DNA of 57,660 nt, taken from the NCBI GenBank assembly GCA_018065085.1, contig JAGHUA010000029.1:1-57660 (forward strand). The letters are read 5' to 3'. Below the pieces are notes generated by a model. That model did not search any database. It was not told where the DNA came from and saw only the letters and a list, made by a program, of their open reading frames with translations. The DNA is from Candidatus Liminaster caballi. GTDB lineage: Bacteria > Bacteroidota > Bacteroidia > Bacteroidales > UBA3663. This document shows positions 17,331 to 25,198 of the stretch, piece after piece. Each line of letters begins with the position of its first letter. Position 1 is the stretch's first letter. The position numbers and the translations under genes were made by a program.

Positions 17331-17402
17331 CTTTTCAATCAGTTAATTTTATTGTTAGACAAATACTGATGGTAGAAGTTTAAAAATTCAATAGGACAAA
17401 GT

Positions 17403-17849
17403 TTAGAAGCCGAACTTCTTATAACCGTTATTACGCAGGTAAGAGTCGAGGGCATTGATGCGGATAGTGATGTCGAAAGTCATCTTGTTTGACTTTGCAC
17501 CCTTGTCCTTGGTCAATGGACCCTGTGAGACTACGTTCTGGATGTAGTCCTTATACTGCTTGTTGTCGATAAAGTCATCGAGAGCCGAAGTCTCCTGCTT
17601 GAGCAAAGGAGCAGACTTGCCATCAATGCCCGTATAGAGTACCATGCGCAGAACACGCACCTCAGCATCCTCGCGACACTGTGCGTCCTTCTTGCCATAA
17701 CCGGTCACACGGATGGTATAGACACGGCTTGCCTGATCGACAGTAGCCTGATACTGGCAAGTGCCGCCATACTGCACAGGCTTAACCTTCTGAGCCTGAA
17801 CACCGACTGAAAGCAGGGCAATGATAATGCCCAAAATAAGTTTCTTCAT
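17403..17849 (-). CDS. Small exported protein with FlgT-N/LPP20-like pattern
   Basis: 148 residues with a signal peptide (ends VQA-QKV). The core YTIRVTGYGKKDAQCREDAE followed by VRVLRMVLYTG has the Gly-x-Gly loop and following amphipathic helix seen in LPP20 and FlgT N-terminal domains. The C-terminal half (TFDITIRINALDSYLRNNGY) is a strand plus helix. The domain is complete with no extension. It lies 27 bp downstream of the CsgG/FlgT-like gene. The family is assigned from pattern only. Confidence 0.75.
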   Translation of the reverse strand: MKKLILGIIIALLSVGVQAQKVKPVQYGGTCQYQATVDQASRVYTIRVTGYGKKDAQCREDAEVRVLRMVLYTGIDGKSAPLLKQETSALDDFIDNKQYKDYIQNVVSQGPLTKDKGAKSNKMTFDITIRINALDSYLRNNGYKKFGF

Positions 17850-17876
17850 AATCGTTGTGGTATTAAGTTTCTGATA

Positions 17877-18761
17877 TTATTTCTCTTTCAATATGGACTT
17901 CACACGGATCCAGCCACCCTTTTCGAGGCAAGTGAACACCTCGTTGCTGCCCTTTGTGATCTTGCATATTGATGAATTGTCTGCAACCTGTTTGGCCTCG
18001 CACATACCGACAGGAGTCTCGATGATGGTCTTGTCGGCCTCGTTGAATGCCATGTGGAAAATCTGGAACTTGGTGCCCTTTGTGACACCATAGTTGCTGC
18101 CGGCGGTAATCTTCAGATCCTCGCCCTCGAAACCATTGCCCTTGGCATAGATTGAGAAATGGTTTGCAAAATGATATACGAACTCAGCCTTCATATCTTC
18201 GAGCGACTGGGCAACGGCGTCCTCACGGCGAAGCTTCGGAGCCTGTTTGCTCACGTCAGTCACGAAACGGTGAGTGTCGATGATTCGGATATTAGGATCC
18301 TTACGGTCCTTGGTGACGATTGAAATGCGCAGGATGGCAGTATAAGCCTTGCCGCCTGCCTTTGGTGTGAGCTGGCACTGGGTGATATCGACCTCCAAAA
18401 GCCAGTCGCTTGCCAGCATCTTCACGGCGTTGTCGTGCATAAGACGCTGACGCTCTTCTTCCGAAAGATCCAGGGCACGTTCGCTGCGCATCTCCTCGTC
18501 CATGCGGGCGGCTGCCTCCATGTCGGTGATGTTGAAGCGCTTTGACTCCTGTGCGGCATCCATGATCACCTGTCGTGTCTGGTCGCAGATATAGTCGATA
18601 AACTCCTGTGCAGCCGGACGTGACTGTGCGGCAATGACAAGTTTGCTGTCGGTCACCTTGACGGTATCCATACGGAGCACCATACCACCCTGCTGTTCGT
18701 CATCATCGGCAAAAACAGGCAGTGCGAGAGCACAGAGGAGCAGTGTCAGAATCTTTCTCAT
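17877..18761 (-). CDS. Exported CsgG/FlgT-like protein
   Basis: 294 residues with a signal peptide (ends VFA-DDD). Residues about 50-175 resemble CsgG-type proteins: a helix then SKRFNITDMEAAARMDEEM (compare the 'f.vveR..l..il.E' pattern), then a strand KMLASDWLLEVDITQCQL. Residues about 205-290 resemble the FlgT C-terminal beta-barrel: a DLKITAGSNYGVTKGTKFQI core, then GMCEAKQVADNSSICKIT and GGWIRVKS. In Vibrio, FlgT builds the H ring around the flagellar basal body. No flagellar genes are visible here, so a ring or scaffold role in another envelope structure is inferred. First gene after the leader hairpin at 18782-18830. Confidence 0.75.
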   Translation of the reverse strand: MRKILTLLLCALALPVFADDDEQQGGMVLRMDTVKVTDSKLVIAAQSRPAAQEFIDYICDQTRQVIMDAAQESKRFNITDMEAAARMDEEMRSERALDLSEEERQRLMHDNAVKMLASDWLLEVDITQCQLTPKAGGKAYTAILRISIVTKDRKDPNIRIIDTHRFVTDVSKQAPKLRREDAVAQSLEDMKAEFVYHFANHFSIYAKGNGFEGEDLKITAGSNYGVTKGTKFQIFHMAFNEADKTIIETPVGMCEAKQVADNSSICKITKGSNEVFTCLEKGGWIRVKSILKEK

Positions 18762-18781
18762 TTTTGGTTTGCTTTTAGACG

Positions 18782-18830
18782 CAGTATTAAGAGATGGGAA
18801 CTTTTGGCCATTCCCATGCTCTTAATCCTG
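18782..18830 (-). promoter_or_regulatory. Leader hairpin directly upstream of the CsgG/FlgT-like gene
   Basis: An imperfect inverted repeat pairs 18782-18800 with 18811-18830 (attaagag and tgggaa blocks, one bulge), with a roughly 10-nt loop. Its edge lies 20 nt from the ATG at 18761. There is no U-run on the minus strand, so it is more like a leader or processing structure than a terminator. Confidence 0.55.
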
Positions 18831-18882
18831 CTGTTTCCTTATATATATTATATAATGTGTATGCAAAAAGTATTGCTACAGA

Positions 18883-19515
18883 TTAGTTGTTCTTCATTGT
18901 CTCGATAATCTCAGAGTCGGTCTTGATCTTCTCACGGATCAAAGGCACAACTGCGGTGATCATCTTAGCCTGCTTGAGGATGTTCTTGCCCTGAAGACCA
19001 AGAGCGATGAGCTGCTTAGGATCCTGAGCAAAACCCATAACAGACGAAGTCAGGGTTACAGCACTTGCAGAGATAGCTACAAACTCAGCTGTACACTCCT
19101 TGTACTCGCTCTTCTTCTTCTCAACATCGATGTCCTGGCCTGTACGGCGGTCGTATGCGCGATCCACAACTACTACCTTTTCACCAGTAATCTCATCCTC
19201 AGCCTCGTGAGTCTCGAACTCGATGTAGCCAACCTTCTCATATACGCTGTTCAAAGCTGGAACAACGATGTTGAGTGTTGCTACCATGTCATCGGCAGCA
19301 GGTACGCCGATAGTTGCCAGTGGCTGATAGTTTGCACAGAGCTCTTCGTACTCAACGAGACGCTTTTCTGCCTTTGCAGCTTTCTTGTCAGCCTTAGCTG
19401 CCTTCTTCTCTGCCTTCTGGGCAGCCTTTTCTGTCTTGTCATCCTTAGCCGATACGGTAGAAACCGCTGTGCCAAGTGTGAGCAACGCCATGATAATGAC
19501 GAGAATCTTTTTCAT
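18883..19515 (-). CDS. Exported Lys/Ala-rich protein of unknown family
   Basis: 210 residues from MKKILVIIMALLTLG at 19515. An upstream in-frame Met adds 33 residues before the signal peptide and runs through the promoter, so it is rejected. Signal peptide ends near VSA-KDD. It is followed by a strongly charged helix made of AEKKAAKADKKAAKAEK repeats, then a mixed domain (VVVVDRAYDRRTGQDIDV, IALGLQGKNILKQAKMI). The Lys/Ala helix may bind peptidoglycan, nucleic acid or anionic lipid. That is inference. A near-ideal promoter lies at 19554-19585. The downstream gene starts 121 bp after its stop, so read-through into the exported-protein run is possible. Confidence 0.8.
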   Translation of the reverse strand: MKKILVIIMALLTLGTAVSTVSAKDDKTEKAAQKAEKKAAKADKKAAKAEKRLVEYEELCANYQPLATIGVPAADDMVATLNIVVPALNSVYEKVGYIEFETHEAEDEITGEKVVVVDRAYDRRTGQDIDVEKKKSEYKECTAEFVAISASAVTLTSSVMGFAQDPKQLIALGLQGKNILKQAKMITAVVPLIREKIKTDSEIIETMKNN

Positions 19516-19553
19516 GATGATATTTTTTATTAAATGGTTATTATTTGCCGTGG

Positions 19554-19585
19554 CAAAGGTACAAGTTAAAATTGTAATGAGCAAA
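19554..19585 (-). promoter_or_regulatory. Bacteroidota-type promoter
   Basis: On the minus strand the -33 box TTTG (19582-19585), a 20-bp spacer and the -7 box TACCTTTG (19554-19561) match the consensus exactly. It drives the gene starting at 19515. Confidence 0.8.
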
Positions 19586-19652
19586 TTTTTTAACAAAAAA
19601 GTGCCATAATGCACTATCTGTTAGCATTAATTGCTTGTGCAATCGTTTATAT

Positions 19653-21686
19653 TCATGACTTTTTATTCAATTCCGGGTAGGCAATACGCGAATGATAGAT
19701 TGACTCAAGGCCATGGATGAACGACTCCTTGACAACCTGTATTTCGTGCAGAGTGATGCGCGCATTGTTCAGACGGCCATCGGCAACAAGTCCATCGACT
19801 ATGGTATTGACCAACTTACGTATCGACTCCTCACTGTAATCCTTCAGGCTCTTTGATGCAGCCTCGATGCCGTCGCCCATCATAAGCAGAGCTTCCTCGC
19901 GCGTCTCCGGATCAGGACCGACATACGTGAACAGTTCCTTGTCTGCTTCCTCGCCTGGATGAGCGTTGCACCATGTGACATAGAAGTATTTGATGAAGCC
20001 TCGGCCATGATGTGACGCTATGAATCGGCGGATGTCCTCAGGCAGATTGGCTTTCTCGGCCATCTTAAGACCCTCAGTAACGTGGCGCTTGATGATCTCA
20101 ACCGACTCCTCGGTAGTGAGCTTGTCGTGCGGATTGCCGCCCATCTGGTTCTCTGTAAAATATAATGGGTTCCACAGCTTGCCGATGTCATGATAAAGCG
20201 CACCTGTCCGCACCAACTGCGACTTCGCACCGATGGCTTCGGCTGCCGCAGCAGTCAGGTTTGCCACCTGGAGGGAATGATGGAATGTGCCAGGGGCCTC
20301 TTTTGACAGCCTGAGCAACAATCCCTGGCCGAGATTGCAGAGTTCGACAAGCGTTACGCCCGACATAAATCCGAAAAGATTCTCAAGTGCATAGATAATG
20401 AGATATGACATCATCAGTAGCAAAGCACTGATCTCCATCATAATGATGGTGAGGATTGGGACATTGACGAGCGTACCCTCGTTGGCAAGCGTATATGAAC
20501 AATAGATAAGCGGATAGACAATCATGGCCACAAGGCAGACGCGCAGAAGCTGGGCACGGTCGTTCATACCATCGTTAAGACAGAAGATAATCATGATGCC
20601 CACCACACTCTGCACCACAAGATACTCGAAATGCGACGGAGCGATGAACGAACACAACAGAGCCATGACCATGTGACACCAATATGCAGTGCGCGAACCG
20701 TGGAATGTGGCAAGGACAATAGTGGTCACACCTATCGGCACCAGATAGGCTCCACCCACCACAATGCGCGAACTGAGTGCTGTGAGCAAGACCATAAGCG
20801 ATACCATGCCAACGGCAACAAGCGTGTAGGACTGGCGTTCGTGATGCCACTTGCGGAACAGGAAAAGGAAGCCAAGCATACTGCACAGAATGATACTGAT
20901 CAGCAATATCTGACCGACATGCATCAAAAGTCCGTCATTCGACTCGGCCATACGTTGCTGCTGTGCACGTTTGTACGAATTTAGCACATCAAAAGTAGGC
21001 ATATCTATGACCTGACCCTGATCGATGATACGCGTTTCGGCAACAATAACCCTGTATGTGGTGGAAATTTCCTTGCGTCGTTCGGCATACTCGCGAGCCA
21101 TGGCAGCCGAGTCGAGTTTAAGATTGGGCACGATATAATCCTGAAGTCGCGACACATGTCTATAGGCCGACGAATATGTAGTGTCAGACATTAGATGATC
21201 ATAGACTTGCTTCTCACCGTCAAAAGCCGATGCCTCACGCACAATCTGCGTATTGACACCATTGCGTATGCGCCCTTCAGTATAATCAGACTCTGCAAGA
21301 TTGCGTTTATCGGGTGCCGAGAGAATGCCTGCAACGTAGAACTCATGTAAAGCCTTTTCGAGATGATGATAAGCATCCTGACCAAGCACCATGTGTTCCT
21401 TGTTAAGACTGAGCATCACACGGGTTTCAACTTCGCTGTCCTGCAAATAGATCGGCGAGACAAGATGTTGAAGGCTGTCCTCCATGCGTGTAATCACTGA
21501 GTCGGAATGATAGACAGGGAAATCGTAGTCGGCAATCAGACGACCGTAACGCCACGGCTTGCCCAACTCATATTCATAGCGGAAACTGTCGTTATGAGGA
21601 AAAACATAGTCGATGAGCGCTATCGCACATACGATAAACAGAACGCGTATTACGAGCTGCTGTATTGAGAGTTTGTTATTTTTCAT
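19653..21686 (-). CDS. 7TM-HD phosphohydrolase, PgpH-type
   Basis: 677 residues. An N-terminal membrane anchor (about 10-28) and a large extracytoplasmic domain (30-265) are followed by about seven membrane helices (270-450) and a C-terminal HD domain. The HD motifs are present: FHHSLQVANL, then ALYHDIGKLWNP, then IASHHGRGFIKYFY. This layout is that of PgpH, which hydrolyses c-di-AMP to pApA. The length fits the family. Activity on c-di-AMP is family knowledge and is not shown here. It has its own promoter (21712-21743) and no close same-strand neighbour. Confidence 0.9.
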   Translation of the reverse strand: MKNNKLSIQQLVIRVLFIVCAIALIDYVFPHNDSFRYEYELGKPWRYGRLIADYDFPVYHSDSVITRMEDSLQHLVSPIYLQDSEVETRVMLSLNKEHMVLGQDAYHHLEKALHEFYVAGILSAPDKRNLAESDYTEGRIRNGVNTQIVREASAFDGEKQVYDHLMSDTTYSSAYRHVSRLQDYIVPNLKLDSAAMAREYAERRKEISTTYRVIVAETRIIDQGQVIDMPTFDVLNSYKRAQQQRMAESNDGLLMHVGQILLISIILCSMLGFLFLFRKWHHERQSYTLVAVGMVSLMVLLTALSSRIVVGGAYLVPIGVTTIVLATFHGSRTAYWCHMVMALLCSFIAPSHFEYLVVQSVVGIMIIFCLNDGMNDRAQLLRVCLVAMIVYPLIYCSYTLANEGTLVNVPILTIIMMEISALLLMMSYLIIYALENLFGFMSGVTLVELCNLGQGLLLRLSKEAPGTFHHSLQVANLTAAAAEAIGAKSQLVRTGALYHDIGKLWNPLYFTENQMGGNPHDKLTTEESVEIIKRHVTEGLKMAEKANLPEDIRRFIASHHGRGFIKYFYVTWCNAHPGEEADKELFTYVGPDPETREEALLMMGDGIEAASKSLKDYSEESIRKLVNTIVDGLVADGRLNNARITLHEIQVVKESFIHGLESIYHSRIAYPELNKKS

Positions 21687-21711
21687 ACTGGTGATGATGC
21701 TTTACAGAGGG

Positions 21712-21743
21712 CAAAGATAAGCGGTTTTGTCGAAAAATGCAAA
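21712..21743 (-). promoter_or_regulatory. Bacteroidota-type promoter of the HD phosphohydrolase gene
   Basis: On the minus strand TTTG (21740-21743), a 20-bp spacer and TATCTTTG (21712-21719) match the consensus. The -7 box lies 25 bp upstream of the ATG at 21686. Confidence 0.8.
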
Positions 21744-21756
21744 CAAAACGCAAAAA

Positions 21757-21787
21757 AACACGATGCTGAGCGACTCAACATCGTGTT
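21757..21787 (-). terminator. Intrinsic terminator of the SusC/SusD locus
   Basis: On the minus strand 21779-21787 pairs with 21757-21765 (9 bp). An inner TGAG/CTCA stem extends the hairpin, and a run of T follows (A-run 21752-21758 on plus). It separates the SusC/SusD locus from the HD gene. Confidence 0.85.
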
Positions 21788-21830
21788 TATGTATTAAATT
21801 GCCGAAGAATCAGCAATTAGCGGCTGTAAA

Positions 21831-22739
21831 TTAGAGGTTGATAGCCTTCTTGCCATTGCGGATAACGAGACCCTTAGCATTAGCAGCAACCTTCTGGCCG
21901 AGGATGTTGTAAGTAACAACGTTGCGACGAGCAGCAGCAACATTGTTGATGCCAGCACCGCCACCTTCGCCGATGAGCTCGAACTCAGGCATTGGAGCGT
22001 CGTCAGCTGTACCAACAACAGCAACACGGCAAGGAGCTGAAGTGAAGTAAGCACCGCACCAAGAGATCTTAGAGCCACCTGCACCTACGATATACTTAAG
22101 ACCCTCATAAACAGGGAAACCAATTACACCAAGACCGTTAACCTTGATGTCAGCCTCACGAGCGTCACCGAGAACAACCTTCTCAGGCCAGTCTGTCCAC
22201 TTAGGATCAGTAACATAACCATCTTCATCACCTTCGGCTGTGTAAACGATACGACCAGTTGGGAATGCAGCATTGGTTACCTCCATAGCAAGAGTGAAAG
22301 CGATAGCAGAGCCCTCCTCGAATACATAGTAGTTCTTGTTAGAAGACAACTTTGCAACTACATACATGTAACCATCCTGAGCAGCCTCGATAGCAACAAC
22401 TGCACCCTGAACAGGCTCCTTGAGAGTGAGACCTGGATTGCCACCGTCGATATCTTTAGGGTTATCAGAACCCTGAGCACCGCCCTTAGTTACAACAACG
22501 TCACCAGCGCCGAAAACTACCTGATTGTAGTTGTCCTGCTTGCAGTCGAGAGTCTTGTGCTGAGAAGCAAAAGCATTGCTGAAAACAGCTGTGCCAGGAA
22601 TCTCTCCCCATACAAAACCTTCCTCGCAATCAGAAGCTGTGCCTGAAAAACCAAGTGCCTCAGAATCCATCTGGAAAACCTGAGCGTTCATTGAAGCTGC
22701 ACAAACAAGAGCAGCAGCAAAAAGTAAAGATTTCTTCAT
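21831..22739 (-). CDS. Secreted protein with C-terminal sorting-like tail
   Basis: 302 residues with a signal peptide (ends MNA-QVF). The mature protein is Gly/Val/Asp-rich and predicted beta (about 20-255). It ends in a tail NVVTYNILGQKVAANAKGLV then IRNGKKAINL, the same layout as tails at 3218-7639. I recognise no enzyme motif. It lies at the end of the SusC/SusD locus, separated from the lipoprotein gene by a strong nested hairpin (22780-22835), so it may be expressed at a different level. A ligand-binding or surface-matrix protein is one guess. Confidence 0.8.
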   Translation of the reverse strand: MKKSLLFAAALVCAASMNAQVFQMDSEALGFSGTASDCEEGFVWGEIPGTAVFSNAFASQHKTLDCKQDNYNQVVFGAGDVVVTKGGAQGSDNPKDIDGGNPGLTLKEPVQGAVVAIEAAQDGYMYVVAKLSSNKNYYVFEEGSAIAFTLAMEVTNAAFPTGRIVYTAEGDEDGYVTDPKWTDWPEKVVLGDAREADIKVNGLGVIGFPVYEGLKYIVGAGGSKISWCGAYFTSAPCRVAVVGTADDAPMPEFELIGEGGGAGINNVAAARRNVVTYNILGQKVAANAKGLVIRNGKKAINL

Positions 22740-22779
22740 AATAAAAAAATTAGAGATTAATAAAAATGTGAAATGTCTG

Positions 22780-22835
22780 ATTTACATCTTATCGGCCGGC
22801 GAACACCGACCGATAAGAAATATAGGGATGTAAAT
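22780..22835 (-). promoter_or_regulatory. Nested intercistronic hairpin
   Basis: An inner 12-bp stem pairs 22788-22799 with 22806-22817 (one mismatch). A perfect outer 9-bp stem pairs 22780-22788 with 22827-22835, touching the lipoprotein stop codon. There is no U-run after it on the minus strand, so RNA processing or partial termination is likelier than a full stop. Confidence 0.65.
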
Positions 22836-23320
22836 TATTCAGCAGAAACTGGAGTTGTTGACACCAAGAACTCGTACTTATATCTCTTACGCTTAACAAC
22901 AACTTCCTTGACGAAATTGCCTTCGAGATCCTTATTCTTGGAAATAATCAAACGGAACGATGTACCGAAAGCATTATTGTCACCTACAGCATTGACAAAG
23001 AACTTGTTGCCGGCCTGTGCGACGTTGCAGTTGACTGTTGCTTCGTCAATACCCATATCAGCGCATTTTGCGAATGTAACAGTTACAACATAAGGAGTCT
23101 CTGACTGAGCGATTGTTACAACACTTGTTGCTGTTTCAGTGCCAGCTTCAGGAAGATCATCGCAATGACGGTAATATGTGACATTATAATCGCCAGCTAC
23201 TTCTGCAGCAGGATTGCTAACGATGCTGTAGTTTGAGTTGCCGCCCTCGTCATCGTCGCATGAAGTGAAACCGAGCGACAGAGACATTGCAGCAAGAGCT
23301 ACGATAAAAAACTTTTTCAT
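22835..23320 (-). CDS. Calycin-like lipoprotein of a SusC/SusD locus
   Basis: 161 residues from MKKFFIVALAAMSLSLG at 23320. An upstream Met four codons earlier is less likely. The lipobox is GFTSCDDDEGG with an acidic tail, marking surface export. The mature part begins EVAGDYNVTYY and runs as eight or so short strands (SVVTIAQSETPYVVTVTF, GTSFRLIISKNKDLEG), resembling the calycin-like domain of Bacteroidota lipoproteins. It follows susD by 30 bp. A ligand-binding role next to the transporter is inferred. Confidence 0.75.
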   Translation of the reverse strand: MKKFFIVALAAMSLSLGFTSCDDDEGGNSNYSIVSNPAAEVAGDYNVTYYRHCDDLPEAGTETATSVVTIAQSETPYVVTVTFAKCADMGIDEATVNCNVAQAGNKFFVNAVGDNNAFGTSFRLIISKNKDLEGNFVKEVVVKRKRYKYEFLVSTTPVSAE

Positions 23321-23350
23321 TGTTATAGTCAATTGAGTTTTTCGTTCAAA

Positions 23351-25171
23351 TTAATAACCAGGGTTCTGATACATATCAGCCGAAGTATTACTGCTGATCT
23401 CATCACTTGGAATAGGACGGTACCACTTAACTTCACCAGCACCCATCATATCCTCAACCTTATCAATGAGGCAGTTGTAGGCAACGGTGTACTTAACAAG
23501 CTGGTGTGTACGACGGAGATCCATCCAACGTGTGCCCTCTGCATAAAGCTCACGGGCACGCTCGTCAAGCACGAGGTCAACCATACGGTATGTGCCAGTG
23601 AATGTGAATGCAGGTTCGTAAGAGGCTACAGATGTAATCTTAGCAGCCTTGGCACGCGAACGAACTTCGTTCACATAGTTAAGACAGCCTGTCTCATCGT
23701 TCATCAAAGCGCAAGCCTCAGCAGCAACGAGGTAAGACTCAGAAGCGTGGAGCATAACGATGTCGCGATAGCACTCAGAAGTGTTGCCGTTTGACTGTGG
23801 AGTCTCAGGATCATCCCACTTCTTAACGCATGGAGCATAGTTCATACGTGTCTGGAGAGTAGCGTATGTATAAGCTGCACCGCCCTTGTCAGTAGAAGAA
23901 TCAACTACGAACTTTGTGCCATTGAACTTATAGGCAACAACAGGATCCTGCATCAAATATGCATAAGGTGCAGTCTTAAGAGCCTTATAATCGCCGCAGT
24001 TAGCAACGATGGCAGCAGCAACATCAACGAGCTTAGCCTCAAATTCAGCCTTTGTTACATAGTAAGGAGCATAGCAATAAGCGACTGGAAGCTTTGAGAG
24101 ATCAGCTGCATTATAATATGCATAATAGCCTTCTGTGCTCCATGTGCCACTCTCAGTGTTATAGAAAGTGGTCATGAATGTAGCATCATAACGCTCATCA
24201 CCCTTCTCGAAGAGCTTGAGAGACTTATTTGAAGGAACCTTATCAGAACCAACTGACTTCATATAAGAAGCAGTGATATCGCCATAGTATGAACCGAAAT
24301 CGTTCTGAAGACCGTGACCGCCACCTGTACCAGGGAAGCTTGCGCGATCATACTGAACAGAGAAGAATGTCTCAGGGTTCTTGTCCTCATTGGCTGGAGA
24401 CCACTTCTGCTCGAAACTCTGGGTGAGGGAGATACCGCTGATAGCCTTCTCAGCCCAAGCCTTAGCCTCAGCTGCATAAGAAGTACCGGTTACAGTATAT
24501 TCACCAGTCTTTTCGTCAGTCATAGTTGTCTCAAGATCCCATGCAGCAGCAAGGTTGAACTTAGCGCAGAGAGCAGCAACGGCACGCTTGTTTACTGTGC
24601 CATCATACTCAGCGGGACGCTCTGGAGCAAGATCGTAAGCAGCCTTAAGGTCAGAGATACAGTTGTCGTAGATAGTCTTAAGATCCACGCGACCATATGA
24701 ACGCTCAGCATTGTTGATGTAAGTGGTTGAATATGGCACAGGACCGAAGTGCTGGGTCAGATAATAGTAACCGAGAGCACGGATAAAGAGAGCGTCAGCC
24801 TTATAGGTGTCACCACCATAATAGATAAGACCGTTGGCACTGTTGACCAGCTCGAAGCAAGAAACATAGAATTTCTTGACATCGCTATTCTCAGCAGAGA
24901 GACTGTAGCGGACATAATCAGACTCACCGCGGCCACGTGAAGGCCAGTAGAGGTCAGTGCCCTGCTCGTTGATATCTATGGCTGTGGCAATAGCACGGAT
25001 ACCATAGAAAGTGTTGTTGCGCCAAGCCTTCAAGCCCTCGGCAGTAGAGAAATACTCCTCAGCTGTCTGGCCACCAGCGCTCTTGTTCTCGGCCTCAAGG
25101 AAGTCAGAGCAGCTCATGAGTGAAGCGCCGGCAAACAAGGCCAAAGTTGAAATATAAAGAATCTTTTTCAT
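23351..25171 (-). CDS. SusD/RagB-family nutrient-binding lipoprotein
   Basis: 606 residues with lipobox SLMSCSDFLE. SusD hallmarks are seen: an N-terminal EAENKSAGGQTAEEYFSTAE segment, TPR-like helices (DALFIRALGYYYLTQHFGPV), and the C-terminal SESYLVAAEACALMN and LYAEGTRWMDLRRTHQLV blocks. SusD proteins cap the SusC barrel on the cell surface and bind oligosaccharides or other nutrients. It lies 27 bp downstream of susC. No glycoside hydrolase lies in the locus, so the substrate cannot be read from context. Confidence 0.95.
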   Translation of the reverse strand: MKKILYISTLALFAGASLMSCSDFLEAENKSAGGQTAEEYFSTAEGLKAWRNNTFYGIRAIATAIDINEQGTDLYWPSRGRGESDYVRYSLSAENSDVKKFYVSCFELVNSANGLIYYGGDTYKADALFIRALGYYYLTQHFGPVPYSTTYINNAERSYGRVDLKTIYDNCISDLKAAYDLAPERPAEYDGTVNKRAVAALCAKFNLAAAWDLETTMTDEKTGEYTVTGTSYAAEAKAWAEKAISGISLTQSFEQKWSPANEDKNPETFFSVQYDRASFPGTGGGHGLQNDFGSYYGDITASYMKSVGSDKVPSNKSLKLFEKGDERYDATFMTTFYNTESGTWSTEGYYAYYNAADLSKLPVAYCYAPYYVTKAEFEAKLVDVAAAIVANCGDYKALKTAPYAYLMQDPVVAYKFNGTKFVVDSSTDKGGAAYTYATLQTRMNYAPCVKKWDDPETPQSNGNTSECYRDIVMLHASESYLVAAEACALMNDETGCLNYVNEVRSRAKAAKITSVASYEPAFTFTGTYRMVDLVLDERARELYAEGTRWMDLRRTHQLVKYTVAYNCLIDKVEDMMGAGEVKWYRPIPSDEISSNTSADMYQNPGY

Positions 25172-25198
25172 TTTAGTATCAAGTCTTTGGATTTTTGA

